DNA of 64,000 nucleotides from Tetrahymena elliotti 4EA. Its lineage: Eukaryota; Ciliophora; Oligohymenophorea; Hymenostomatida; Tetrahymenidae. Positions 38,712 to 48,781 of the stretch are shown here, piece by piece. The position numbers and the translations under genes are program-made. Below the pieces are notes generated by a model. It worked only from the letters and a program-made list of their open reading frames with translations, searched no databases and was not told the DNA's origin. The stretch covers positions 304,760 through 368,759 of the forward strand of contig JH720350.1 in the NCBI GenBank assembly GCA_000231825.2. The letters run 5' to 3'. Each line of letters begins with the position of its first letter. Position 1 is the first letter of the stretch.

Positions 38712-40537
38712 ATGTTTGACAATAGATTAATTTAAGAATAATTAACTGGCTAGAATTTAGGTTTAAGCTTTTAATTTTAACACTAAGAACACATGCAGAC
38801 AAATAATTTCAGTAAAAATGAATTTAAAAAAAATAAAAATGAATTTAAAAAAAATAAAAATTAAGTTATTTTGTAATTAATACTAAAGATTAAAAGCCAT
38901 GTTTGGCAGAAAGAATCTGCGAATACAATCGATTTTGGGAACCTCTTTTGTATAATTTTGAATAATAATTAACTTAAACAGTGGAAATAATTAAGTTGAT
39001 AAAACAATTCATTCATAAAAATAAATAAACGATAACTTAATTATTTTCATCTTAACATTTTAGCCTAGATGCAAATAATTATTTATAGGTGATTCTAAAT
39101 TAGATCAAACTCTAACATGAGTTAATAAATCAAAATTAGATATAAAAATACAGCGTTTTATTTTAAAATCTAAATCATTTAAATTCGTTTTCGAAATAAA
39201 TGTAAGATTGTTTAGGCTTCTAGGAATAAGTAGCTCATTAATTTCTGGCTTAACAAAATACCCTAATCTCTTAATATTAAGATGTAGATCCATAAGAACA
39301 ATAAGCAAATGAATAAAATTCTCCTGTCTTAACGGATTATAATGATTCTTAATTCTGTGTAAATTAATAAATTTTCATTTCCAACTCAGAGCTTTATTAA
39401 ATGTCTTATGTTGATCAAGAACCTCAGGATGATAACAATAACTAAGACCTACAAAATCTTAACTAATAACCAAATTTCAGGAAAGAAGTAAATAAAAGAA
39501 AAATGAATGAAACTTTAAATATGCATTCCTAATAATAATAAAATAATTACTAAGAAGGGATTTAAAGAAATTTTTATGAAAATTTCACTCATGATCATAT
39601 TTCTCAATATAATTTTTAATAATAATAACAACAATACACCAACCAAAAGGAAAAGACTGACTAAAACTATATTTTATAAGAATTACCTTAGATTAGAGAA
39701 GATGGTTATAATTAAAATAGGATGTAACGACTATATAATACATAACAATAATTTAGTAACAATTAAGACCTCTAAACTTCAAATAATAATAGTTGGTAAT
39801 AAAGGCAAATACCTTGTAATTAACCTACTTTTAGCCCCAAAAAATAAATCAATATGACTTTATAAAAAATTACTGCTGACATATCCAATCAAAATAATTA
39901 CTTAACAAAAAGCAGACAAAGTTAATTGACTGAAAAGTTAAATATTTAAAATAATAGCAATAACTTAGGTTATTCAATAGCGATTGAAGTAGAAGAAAAG
40001 GAATAAAATGCATAGCAATATATCGAAGAAAAAAGTGATTCAAATGAGTGGAATTAGAATTTAGAAAGTTCGAATTAATTGAGTAATCAAATTGAAGATT
40101 AATAACATGAAAATATTCCTTTAGAAACTCAGAATAATATTCAAGGTGATGATAATAATTATAATCACACTCATAAGTGGATATTTTATTAATTTATGAA
40201 GGAATTTGAAAAATAGGTGTCAGATTTAAATTCATAAAATGAGTTAAAAAAAAAATATTAATTATACGAAAAAAATAAAGATAAAAAACCATAGCATAAA
40301 TTTATTAAACTTTTTAAAGAATTAAAACAATAAGGGTTTTATTTTCATAACATTTAAAGAGCAGAAATGGAAAACGATTTTGATAGTTTTAAAAAATAAT
40401 GTATTGATCTTCTTTCAAAAAGACAATTTAAAAAAGATAATGTCAATCTGCACTCAGGAACAATAATAAAGAAATATAAAATACTTTTTGAACAATTAAA
40501 ACAATTTATCAAGATTGATGATAAGAGCTAAGAATGA
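38712..40537 (+). CDS. Gln/Asn-rich protein with helical C-terminus, function unknown
   Basis: ATG at 38712 opens MFDNRLIQEQLTGQNLGLSF. A middle exon reads FQNLNHLNSFSKQMQDCLGF and VDPQEQQANEQNSPVLTDY. The long last exon begins near 39390 (MSYVDQEPQDDNNNQ) and ends DKSQE and TGA at 40537. The central part is almost pure Gln/Asn, encoded mainly by TAA/TAG. The last 130 residues are better ordered and helical (KWIFYQFMKEFEKQVSDLNS, FIKLFKELKQQGFYF, IIKKYKILFEQLKQFIKI). The introns between 38860 and 39390 are not resolved; the shortest in-phase choice for the last one would be only 33 bases. No recognised domain. It could be a structural or RNP-associated protein. Confidence 0.6.
38814..38855 (+). 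repeat. Two tandem 21-base units
   Basis: The unit AAAAATGAATTTAAAAAAAA-T occurs twice exactly, inside the first exon or just at its end, coding Lys-Asn-Glu-Phe-Lys-Lys-Asn twice. Confidence 0.85.
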
Positions 40538-41380
40538 GGTTATAGTTAGAAGGGGTTTTTTTGAAGAAATATCTCATTAAAAAATAAAAACCATTTATTT
40601 TTTTAAAGATGTAGCTAGATCTTTAATCATATGTCCACAACTTATACTAAAAAATTTAATATTCAACCCCAAAGTAGAATCAACTGAATCTTTTAAATGA
40701 ATACATTTTTATTGCAATTATATGACCTTAATGCCTCAAAAATTCTTACAAGAGTGTTGAAGAGGAATCAACTATTTAAAAAAAATATTTTCATCTCTCT
40801 TCTATTGTCAAGATGAAAAAAAGAGGAGTGATAACAAGGTGTTACTAATTAATATAATTTGTAAACATTTTTTTGTGTAATTTTTGTTAGTTTATTCTAT
40901 TTAATCTTAAATTTGATTCTAAATCTAAAAATTTTTTTACTAAATTCTAATGAATTTCCATTTATTTATTATGAGAAATTAATTTCAAAAATAAACAATG
41001 CATGAAATATCTTTTTTAAATATTATTTTTATTCGAAATAATTTAATCTAAATTTTGATGTCAAAATATGTACTTACTTTCATTCTATTAGGAATAGCGA
41101 GCTATATTACTTATGATGTAAATTAAATTAATTTTTTAAAGCATTTTATTAAAAAAAATATCTGATATGTATTCCAAATTAATTATAAAATATTGATAAC
41201 AGAAGTATTCATGTTCAACAAACAAGATTAATTTAATTAAAAATTAATGGTAAAAGCTATTAAGTGTATCTATTACTTAGCTTGCTGAGTATTTCTATTA
41301 AAAAAGTATTTACATTTATTTAAAGAGCTTAAAGAGTTTAATTAAATATTAATCACCACATAGATAGTTAGTTATTAAAA
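40538..41380. other. Intergenic, nothing recognised
   Basis: A/T-rich spacer upstream of the B-box/FKBP gene. Confidence 0.5.
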
Positions 41381-42660
41381 ATGAGTAGTTCTAAGAAAAA
41401 CTAGTTTTATAATGAATTCAAGCCTGCTAAGTGTTTAATACATAAAAACTCTAGCCTGAATTAAATATGTGTATAAGATGGATGTATTCTACAATTTTAA
41501 CCTAATTGTGCTCTTTGCTAATATGATTAATAAAGCTCATGCAATTAGCATTTTGTAATGCCCATTCAAACATTGTAATGTCAACTTGAAAGTTTAATAA
41601 AATAAGAAATGATTTTTAATCCTATGAATAATGTATGCCTAGATGAAATCAGTTTGCTTGCAAAATAGTATAGAAATTTAGGAAATAAATGTTTAGAAAT
41701 ATCTGAAAATATAACCATGTCAACGGCTAAGCATAAAAAAACATTAAATAATCTTTCTCCCGAAATAAAGGCTGTAAAAAATATAATATAAAATATTTAA
41801 GAAGATCAATGTGCTCAAAATTAAAAACTAAATTTAATGCAATTGAGTCAATATATTTAAATAAATGAAGATGGAAATCTCAGTTTTTAGTTTCAAAACT
41901 TTGAGAAGTTGTAGAGACTTGAATTGAGATATTGTTAATATTACTAAAAATTGGAATAATTGTATTCTTATATTATTAACGATTTAAATACAGCCCATCA
42001 AAATTCTATCTTCTACACAGGAGTCTAATTTGGTAGCAGTAATAATTAAATAAAATTAACAATTTTAAGTACAAATTCTTTAATATTTCAACATCTTTAA
42101 ATTAATTATTCAAAGTAAAATAATTTCAATAATATTAATTTATTTAAAAAAGACCCTACAAGTGATAAAAAAAGCGATTATTCATCAAACAATATTTTAG
42201 TTGACCAGAAAATTGAAAGTAAACTAAAAAAAATAGCTAAATAAATAACAAAATTTCAAATAATATATTTAAAGGAATGAGAGCTGTTTTGGAAAGCCCT
42301 TAAAAGGTAGGAATGAAAATAACTAATGAGAGCTGCTTTAAGGTTAAAACTATTGAAAAAGGAGATTAAAAAACTTTCCCTTTCTAGAAACAAAAAATCA
42401 AAATAAATTATAAGGTATATGATTAGGATTTCAACATACTGGATTAAAATAAAGAGGGAAATCCTTTTATATTTACACTTGGTATAGGAGAAGTAATAAA
42501 AGGTTGGGAACAAGCTATTCCTGAAATGTGTTTAGGAGAGAAATCATTAATATTATGCCATAAAAATTTAATAAACAACTCAAAATATAATAGCATATTT
42601 AATAATGAATCATCATTCTAATCTCTGTATTTTGAAATAGAAATTGTAGATATCATATGA
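41381..42660 (+). CDS. B-box-like zinc-binding protein with C-terminal FKBP domain
   Basis: A 407-residue protein from two exons, 41381-42218 and 42275-42660, joined in phase (A|GA) over a 56-base GTAAAC...AAAG intron. The N-terminus has a B-box-type Cys/His pattern: CLIHKN...ICVQDGC...CALCQYDQ...CNQHF. Coiled-coil and Gln/Asn-rich sequence follows. The last 110 residues form an FKBP fold: FKVKTIEKGD, KINYKVYDQDFNILD, FIFTLGIGEVIKGWEQAIPE, MCLGEKSLILCHKN and LYFEIEIVDII. The V-I-x-x-W pocket (EVIKGW) is kept, but the aromatic and Asp residues of the usual YTGxLxDGxxFD strand are changed, so prolyl isomerase activity is doubtful. A B-box joined to FKBP is an architecture I do not recognise. 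Two neighbours share the same type of head. Confidence 0.82.
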
Positions 42661-42803
42661 ATTATTTATGTTGATTTAATAATAAAATTGCTAATACAAA
42701 AAACATATAATTAACACATTAATCATATTCTTTTAATAAAATTATCTTTCTTATAAAATAATTTATTCTCCAACTAAATGAATCATGTGAACTTCTCTCT
42801 CTT

Positions 42804-44104
42804 TCACTAATATCTTCTTAATTCTTGCATAACTCCTTCCATTTCTAAATTAAGTTTCTTTCCATCTGGGCACTTTACAATAATAAATCATCATAAAATA
42901 TTACTTTCTGCTAAATGACTAAATTACATCCTTTATTTTTAATAAATAATTCATTTTAGCTTTAAAAGTATTTATTAATATAAAGCTTACTGTCTTTATT
43001 TATTGGTGTGAATTAATTTAATACTAAATACTGCTTAAATGAACTTACTCTCTTTTATATACAATAATCTATTTAAAGCTAATCACTCTAAATTTTAATT
43101 TACTTCCTGTTAATTAATAATAAAAACAAATTTTAATTTAGAATGAATAAAAAATAAAAAATTACTTTCTAATTTTAAGGTCAAATAAAAAATATTTGAA
43201 ACCATGAATATCATATGAGATCAAAAATAACTTACGAACCACTTTATAGATAATTAAATTAATTTAATTATTATTTTAAAAACGATAATGCTTTACCAAC
43301 TATTAATTTTAATAAAAATTGTTTAATATTTAAAATCAAAATAATTTATTTTACTGTCTGTTTTATTAGTTCAAGTTTAAATTAATATAAGTTAAATGCC
43401 ATACTAAATTCCAATTTTACCTTCTATTTACAATAAAATTTTGTTAATATTAAAAATTAAATAATTAAAATAAAATTTTACCCACTGAATGGTTGTTTAT
43501 GAACAAAAAACAATTAATTTATTTTGAAAATATTCAATTTTTACATACTACAATTTAAAAATAATTTAAGATACTTTTCTATTTTAAAATAAAGCTTACT
43601 TTGATCTATTTTTAATAATGATTTATTTAAATAAATATTTAAAATTAAAAAATAACTTACTTTCTTATTAATTAGATAGAATAGAAAAAGGTGTTTAATT
43701 AAGTTGATTTTCTATTAATATTTTATTTTACATACTTTTTTATTTAAAAAAGATCTTTAGAACTTTCTAAAATAGTTTTTAATCAATTTACTGGCTGTTT
43801 GTAGATAAGTGTTCAATATATTTTTGTCATCATAACACGTTGATTGATTTATTGATTTCAAGTTAAAATAAATATTAGTTTTAAGTTTATTGAATAATTA
43901 ATAAATCTGTTTTTTAAATCTAAAAGAATTACGATCTATTTATTTTAATAATATTTCATTCATTATTTTTACAATCACATTTAAACTTACATCAACGAAG
44001 CTGCAATGTTTGTTGTCACACTATTTGTTAATAATTAAATATATTTTAATTTATCTAAGTGAATTTAAATGCTATTTTACCATATCATCAACATGCTTAT
44101 CCAT
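42804..44104 (-). CDS. Microexon gene: 58-residue protein split over about 19 exons, fourteen of them only 3 bases
   Basis: Exon 1 (44104-44081) is ATG GAT AAG CAT GTT GAT GAT ATG. Exon 2 (44020-43991) codes CDNKHCSFVD. Sixteen blocks of the form AG|NNN|GTAA or AG|NNNNNN|GTAA follow: ATC 43935-43933, CCA 43794-43792, TAT 43734-43732, AAA 43663-43661, ATCAAA 43605-43600, TAT 43547-43545, TGG 43484-43482, AAG 43423-43421, ACA 43357-43355, TTG 43299-43297, TGGTTC 43241-43236, AAA 43168-43166, GAA 43106-43104, AGA 43051-43049, ACA 42993-42991, GAT 42930-42928. The last exon, 42872-42804, codes CPDGKKLNLEMEGVMQELRR and ends at TGA. Every exon is a multiple of three in phase 0. Seventeen of the 18 introns are 52-68 bases, starting GTAA and ending AG; one (43932-43795) is 138 and may hide more. 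Chance would give well under one such block per kb. The joined protein has no recognised family (C-x4-C near the start, a third Cys at residue 37). Confidence 0.72.
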
Positions 44105-44168
44105 TTAATGCTTAATATACTATTTAATTTATTTAAAATTATTCATTTATACAGAATTAAGCTTATTA

Positions 44169-45218
44169 TCATTAATGAATGGTTACATCTCTTTGCTTTT
44201 CTAATTCTTTCTTTCCTATTTTAATCGTTGAAAACAAAATAGTTAAAATGCTTAGAAAGATTAAAAGTAAAATATTGATTACTTTCTTCTTTCTTTTACA
44301 ATCTTTGTTACATTTGATTCTTGCTGAAACTCTTTGAATACTCAAACTACTATTATGGAGTATAATCTATTGTAAATTAAAAATATTTAAGTTACATTTG
44401 CTTTTATTTAAAGATATATCCAATTGTTTTTTAATTTTGAATAGAATTATTATTAAAGCTGTTGCTGCTACTCCTAAAGGATATGTAATAAGATTTTAAA
44501 TTCATAAATTACCTCCTTTCTCACTTACAATATCTTCTGAATCATACTCAAGGAAAAATTGCTACATACTAACATCGAGGTAACTTCTTACTTCATCAAG
44601 AGTTTTCAATGGTGCCTACATATTTTTTATAAAGAGCTGAGTCTTTTATTGACCATCTCTTAAGGCGGTTAATGAAACTGCATCATTAACTTTCAACAAA
44701 CCATCTTCATCAACCCTAGTATATTGTCTGAGATCATCTACATTCTTTCTAAGAATAACTTCACTTTCATTGCTTTTAAAGATTTCTCTTAAAAGCTTTC
44801 TAATAGCTACACGCTCATAAGGCTCTTTGCGAACAAGAGAGCGATATTTTTCTAAATTGAGATTAATGTGCTCAATCATTTAATTGCATTTTTCAACTGT
44901 AGCAGCTAATTCATTTGCAATATTCTTTAAATCTCTTTCAATATCATCTTCTCCACTTTATTACTTTTCAAAGTCTAATTATTTCTCTTCCAAATCTTTA
45001 ATAAGCTCTCCAAAAATGAGCTTAACAGGCTTGATATCATGCTTATTCTTCTTATGATTGATGAATTTACAAAACGCACAAACGGGAACAAGCTAAGTTG
45101 AGCAGCCGTCTTCCATACAAAATTCACTTAACTAATGGTCACCATGATGAGCTTCTTAAGTACAATTTGGTAATTTGTATGCTCCAAGACTTTCAATCAA
45201 ACCCTAATTCTTTAACAT
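44169..45218 (-). CDS. B-box-like zinc-binding protein with coiled coil and C-terminal membrane segment
   Basis: A 336-residue protein from exons 45218-44513 and 44473-44169. The head CTQEAHHGDHQLSEFCMEDG...CAFCKFINHKKNKHDIKPV has the B-box Cys/His spacing. A long helical region follows (DIERDLKNIANELAATVEKC; RKLLREIFKSNESEVILRKN), then EVRSYLDVSMQQFFLEYDSE. Exon 2 adds two hydrophobic stretches (ATALIIILF; VINILLLIFLSILTILF) and a short Lys-rich tail, suggesting a membrane anchor. The linking intron is only 39 bases; read without it, the protein would stop 5 codons later at TGA without the hydrophobic part. Its ATG is the first after an in-frame TGA. The microexon gene starts 65 bases downstream on the same strand. 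Confidence 0.75.
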
Positions 45219-45640
45219 TCTTTTAGTTCTTACTACTTATGCTTTAAACCTATTATGTAATATTCGTTTAATATCTCAATTGTGCTTTTTCAATTAATTT
45301 GTATATATTTTTTATCAAAAATTAATAAAATTCCTTACTATTTATTTAATAATAAAATTCAACCTTTTTATCAATTCAAAATGTAGGTTTTACTTTAATT
45401 TGTCTAAGCAGCTGAATGCAACACTATTAGTTAGTTAGTTATTCATATTCTTTTAAGAATAAAAAAAACCATAACATTTTACATCAATAATTAAAACTGC
45501 AATCAAAAAGTAAATAAGTTAATTAAAATATTTTTTAAAGAACTAAAATAAATCAAAAACTTTGTTTTACGTTGTTTCATTTTTTTAATTCAAAAAATTG
45601 AAAATGATGAAAAAAATTTTATTAAAAACTAAAAAATGGC
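45219..45640. other. Intergenic, presumed promoter of the B-box membrane gene
   Basis: About 420 A/T-rich bases with the Pol III terminator of the tRNA at the right end; nothing else recognised. Confidence 0.5.
45632..45637 (-). terminator. T6 run ending the tRNA-Arg gene
   Basis: The minus strand reads six T three bases after the tRNA 3' end, a Pol III terminator; a second T5 follows a few bases later. Confidence 0.8.
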
Positions 45641-45712
45641 AACCAAGGTGGGACTCGAACCCACAACCTTCAGATTAGAAGTCTGCTGCGCTACCATTGC
45701 GCCACTCGGCTT
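45641..45712 (-). tRNA. tRNA-Arg, anticodon UCU
   Basis: A 72-nt cloverleaf without intron. Acceptor AGCCGAG pairs with CTTGGTT (G:U pairs allowed), discriminator G. The D arm is GCGC-AATGGTA-GCGC. The anticodon loop CTTCTAA gives TCT, decoding AGA, the dominant Arg codon here. The T arm is GTGGG-TTCGAGT-CCCAC. The A box TGGCGCAATGG and B box GGTTCGAGTCC are intact. The first pair of the anticodon stem (27:43) is a G-A mismatch. CCA is not encoded, as usual in eukaryotes. Confidence 0.97.
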
Positions 45713-46010
45713 TTACAATAATTGAATGATTATTAGTCAATTAGTTTCTATTTTTTGATGATTGAGAAAAAAGAATTCTTAAAATTTTTCTTTTAAAATA
45801 ATTTTTTTAGACAACAAAAAATGACAGAATATAAAAATTTATTATAAATTTTAAAACATTGCAAAAAATAGATTAATATACATTTTAAAGTGATTAATAT
45901 ATTAGATGATACTATCTGATTAATATTTAATAATATAAATATATATATATATAAGTTTTCTGATCATTAAATAGCTTATTTTAATACTAAATAGCACATT
46001 TATTTATCAA

Positions 46011-48240
46011 ATGAATTGCTTATAATGCAACAATCATAACCTTGGTTTAGATAGAATTAATGTTTGTTTGGATTAATCTTGCTAGTAGAATATATTTTGC
46101 TAAGAATGCTGCACAAAGCATCCATCATTTCATCAAAAACCAGTATAATTAAAGAAATTTCTAAGTAAATTGTAGAATAAACTACCTGATGAACAAGTTC
46201 TTTAAGGTATTAACTCTTCTAAAGTTGTATCTGAATTAGAAAATAACTTTCAAAGAAGTAATAAGTTATTTAAACAACTAAAAGAAAGCGTAATTCGCTA
46301 AATAGACATTTTAGTAAATCAAACAACACAACTTTACGAGCATCTACACAAGCAATACTAATAAACACATTCTAAAATAGTCAAACTGAATTCTTAAAGA
46401 AATTTAATTGAAAAAATATCTAAATAATTGAATATGGAATCTTTAAAAAGACTGATAGAAGAATTCACCATTTAATATCCTGCCCTAACAACAAAAGATG
46501 CTGATTAAAACATAGAAGGAAGTAAGGGATTTAACTCACTTAGTTCCTCAATAATAAGAAACTCTTAATTAATTACATATAAATTACCAAAATAAAAAAA
46601 CAATTTTGATTAAATTAATTAAGTAAACGCTAATACCTATCTTAAATTTGAAAACATTCACAAAGAAGTCATAGCATTTAATGACTTTTCATAATAGATT
46701 CTAGAAAAGGAATTGGATAAATCTTCTTAAACTTTATATGAAAGCTTTGAAAACATCAAGAAATTTTTAACTGTTTGTTCACAGTCAACATACAAGGCAA
46801 AAGGGGCTTCAAATAAATTCTTAGATACTTTATAACCTCTTTTTTAAAAAGAAGATTAAATCATCTGCCATAAAAACAACATGCCTGTTCAAGCAATAGT
46901 TGTAAATGCCAAACAAAATCAAATAATTACAGCTTCATATGATTGTAATATAATTGTAAGAGATATTCATAATTTGGCAGAATTACAAACATTAAAAGCT
47001 CATACTTAATGGATCCGTTCATTAGCGATACAAGAATATTCAATAAATAATTGCTTTCAATACTCTAAAAGTGTCCTAATATCTTGTGGGGATGATAAAT
47101 TAGTTTAGTCTTGGGCTTTAAATTAATCTACATCTCCTTCTTATCTTTTACTCAATCAAAATGAATCCATTAACTAAAACCAAATAAATTCAAATTAAAA
47201 TGTCCTAAAACAACTTCCATTTTAGCTAAATGTAAAAGCATGCCTCCTTTGTATGATTTCAATAAATTAAGTGGCAGTTTGCACAGGACCAATTGATTAT
47301 TTTAGAATCTTTATCTATGATGTTACAACATCTCAATGCTTAAAGTAAATATTTGAATTAAAAACTAAACTAGCAATTAAATTTGATAGAAAAATATATG
47401 AAAATTTATTACAAACATAATATAATTTGTCTGTAAAAATAAGCTTGATGGCCAAACTAAAATTATAAATTGATGTAGTTTTAATTTTTTTGTCTAAGTC
47501 ATCATGCAAAAATGTCCCCAAAAAGTTCATTTAAATTGAGAAAACTTGAAATTATGAATTTTTTTAAAGTATTTTCAAGATACTTTAGGCAAATAATGCC
47601 AACAATAACATGGATTAATTTAAATTATATATTTACATAAATTTTTTAATTTTTGTGAAAAATTGAACTGTTTTTGTTCATTTAATTAAATATTTTAATA
47701 GTTTTTTAATGCTTGATTTATAAAACAAATAGGGTTTTAGCTGGAAATAGAAAGTATATCAGAAGTGTTATACATTTAGAAGATAAGAATTATTTATGCT
47801 CAGGAAGCGATGATGGTATAATTGGAGTATGGAATTTGAACGATAATAAAACTGAAAAATTTAAATATAGATTAAGTGCTTCTCTATCTCCAATACAATC
47901 TCTTATTTATGAAGAAAAAAATAATCTTATTTGTGCAGGCTGCTAAGATGGTAAAATACTGATGTACTCTATTTAGTAAGCCCCAAAGCTTTTAAAGATT
48001 ATATAAAGTAGTACCTGTACATCTGTTAGTACATTATGTAAATTAAATAAAAATTATTTTGTGGCAGCTGTAGGTAAAAACATTCTTGTTTACTTATTCC
48101 AAAATGGGTAGCTAGTAAATAGCATAAATAATAAAAATAGTAACAATATTTCAGTAATAACTTATTGTTCTTAAAATTAAAAGCTATTAGTTGGAGATGT
48201 TAGGGGTTAGCTATCAGCTTATTCTGTTCTTATTATCTGA
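46011..48240 (+). CDS. B-box-like zinc-binding protein with coiled coil and WD40 repeats
   Basis: A 613-residue protein, exons 46011-47344 and 47733-48240, joined in phase (AA|G) over a 388-base intron. Residues 3-45 carry the zinc-binding head: CLQCNNHNLGLDRINVC...C...FCQECCTKHPSFHQ. Coiled coil follows (ENNFQRSNKLFKQLKESVIR; HSKIVKLNSQRNLIEKISKQ). The C-terminal half has WD40 strands: AIVVNAKQNQIITASYDCNI, LKAHTQWIRSLAIQ, LISCGDDKLVQSWAL, then after the intron NRKYIRSVIHLEDKNYLCSG, SDDGIIGVWNL, NLICAGCQDGKILMYS and LLVGDVRGQLSAYSV. The blades probably form a propeller for protein binding. It has the same RBCC-like order as TRIM proteins but no RING finger. It is the third B-box-head gene of this cluster. 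Confidence 0.85.
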
Positions 48241-48781
48241 AATAACCTAAAATCTATATCCTCCGTATATTTAATAAAAAAAATTAGTTCTTAGTTTAAT
48301 TAAAATTTTATAAATAAATAAATTAATCATCTGTAAAAATTCATTATTTGTTCAAAGTAAGATTATCTGAAATAAAATCTAGATAAATTATTTGACATTT
48401 TCATAATATTTATACCAATTTAGAAAATACAAAGAATGTTAAATAAAGTGAGTGAGTGAATTATTAATTTATACAAATTTATAAAGATATTAATAATTTC
48501 TTTCATCAAAGATTTGTTTGTAATTATGGAATGAAAATATAAGCTCAAAATAATTTGATGCTTTTATTAAATAAGAATATTATTTATCATTTTTTTATAC
48601 GATTGATTTTACTAACTAACTAATTAACAATAATAATGTCTCATTAAAAATGTATAATAAATTTATTTTATGTACAATTAAGTAATATAATGATTTGTTA
48701 ATATAATATTGCATAATCTATCTAATTTTTTAATTTATTCAGTTTAAATATAATTAATTTAGAGGTTTTTTTTCATCTTCT
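48241..48781. other. Intergenic between convergent genes
   Basis: About 540 A/T-rich bases between two 3' ends; nothing recognised. Confidence 0.5.

Noticed and set aside
42908..42927. A further AAA microexon (42907-42905) between GAT and the last exon
   Set aside because: It would need a 20-base intron. Treating the whole 42927-42873 as one 55-base intron fits the series and keeps the frame.
43210..43905. A minus-strand frame of about 230 codons without TGA running through the microexon array
   Set aside because: Its composition is that of translated A/T spacer (Lys, Ile, Leu, Phe, Asn, Gln with no motif). It ignores the repeated AG-N3-GTAA pattern, and TGA is rare by chance in such DNA.
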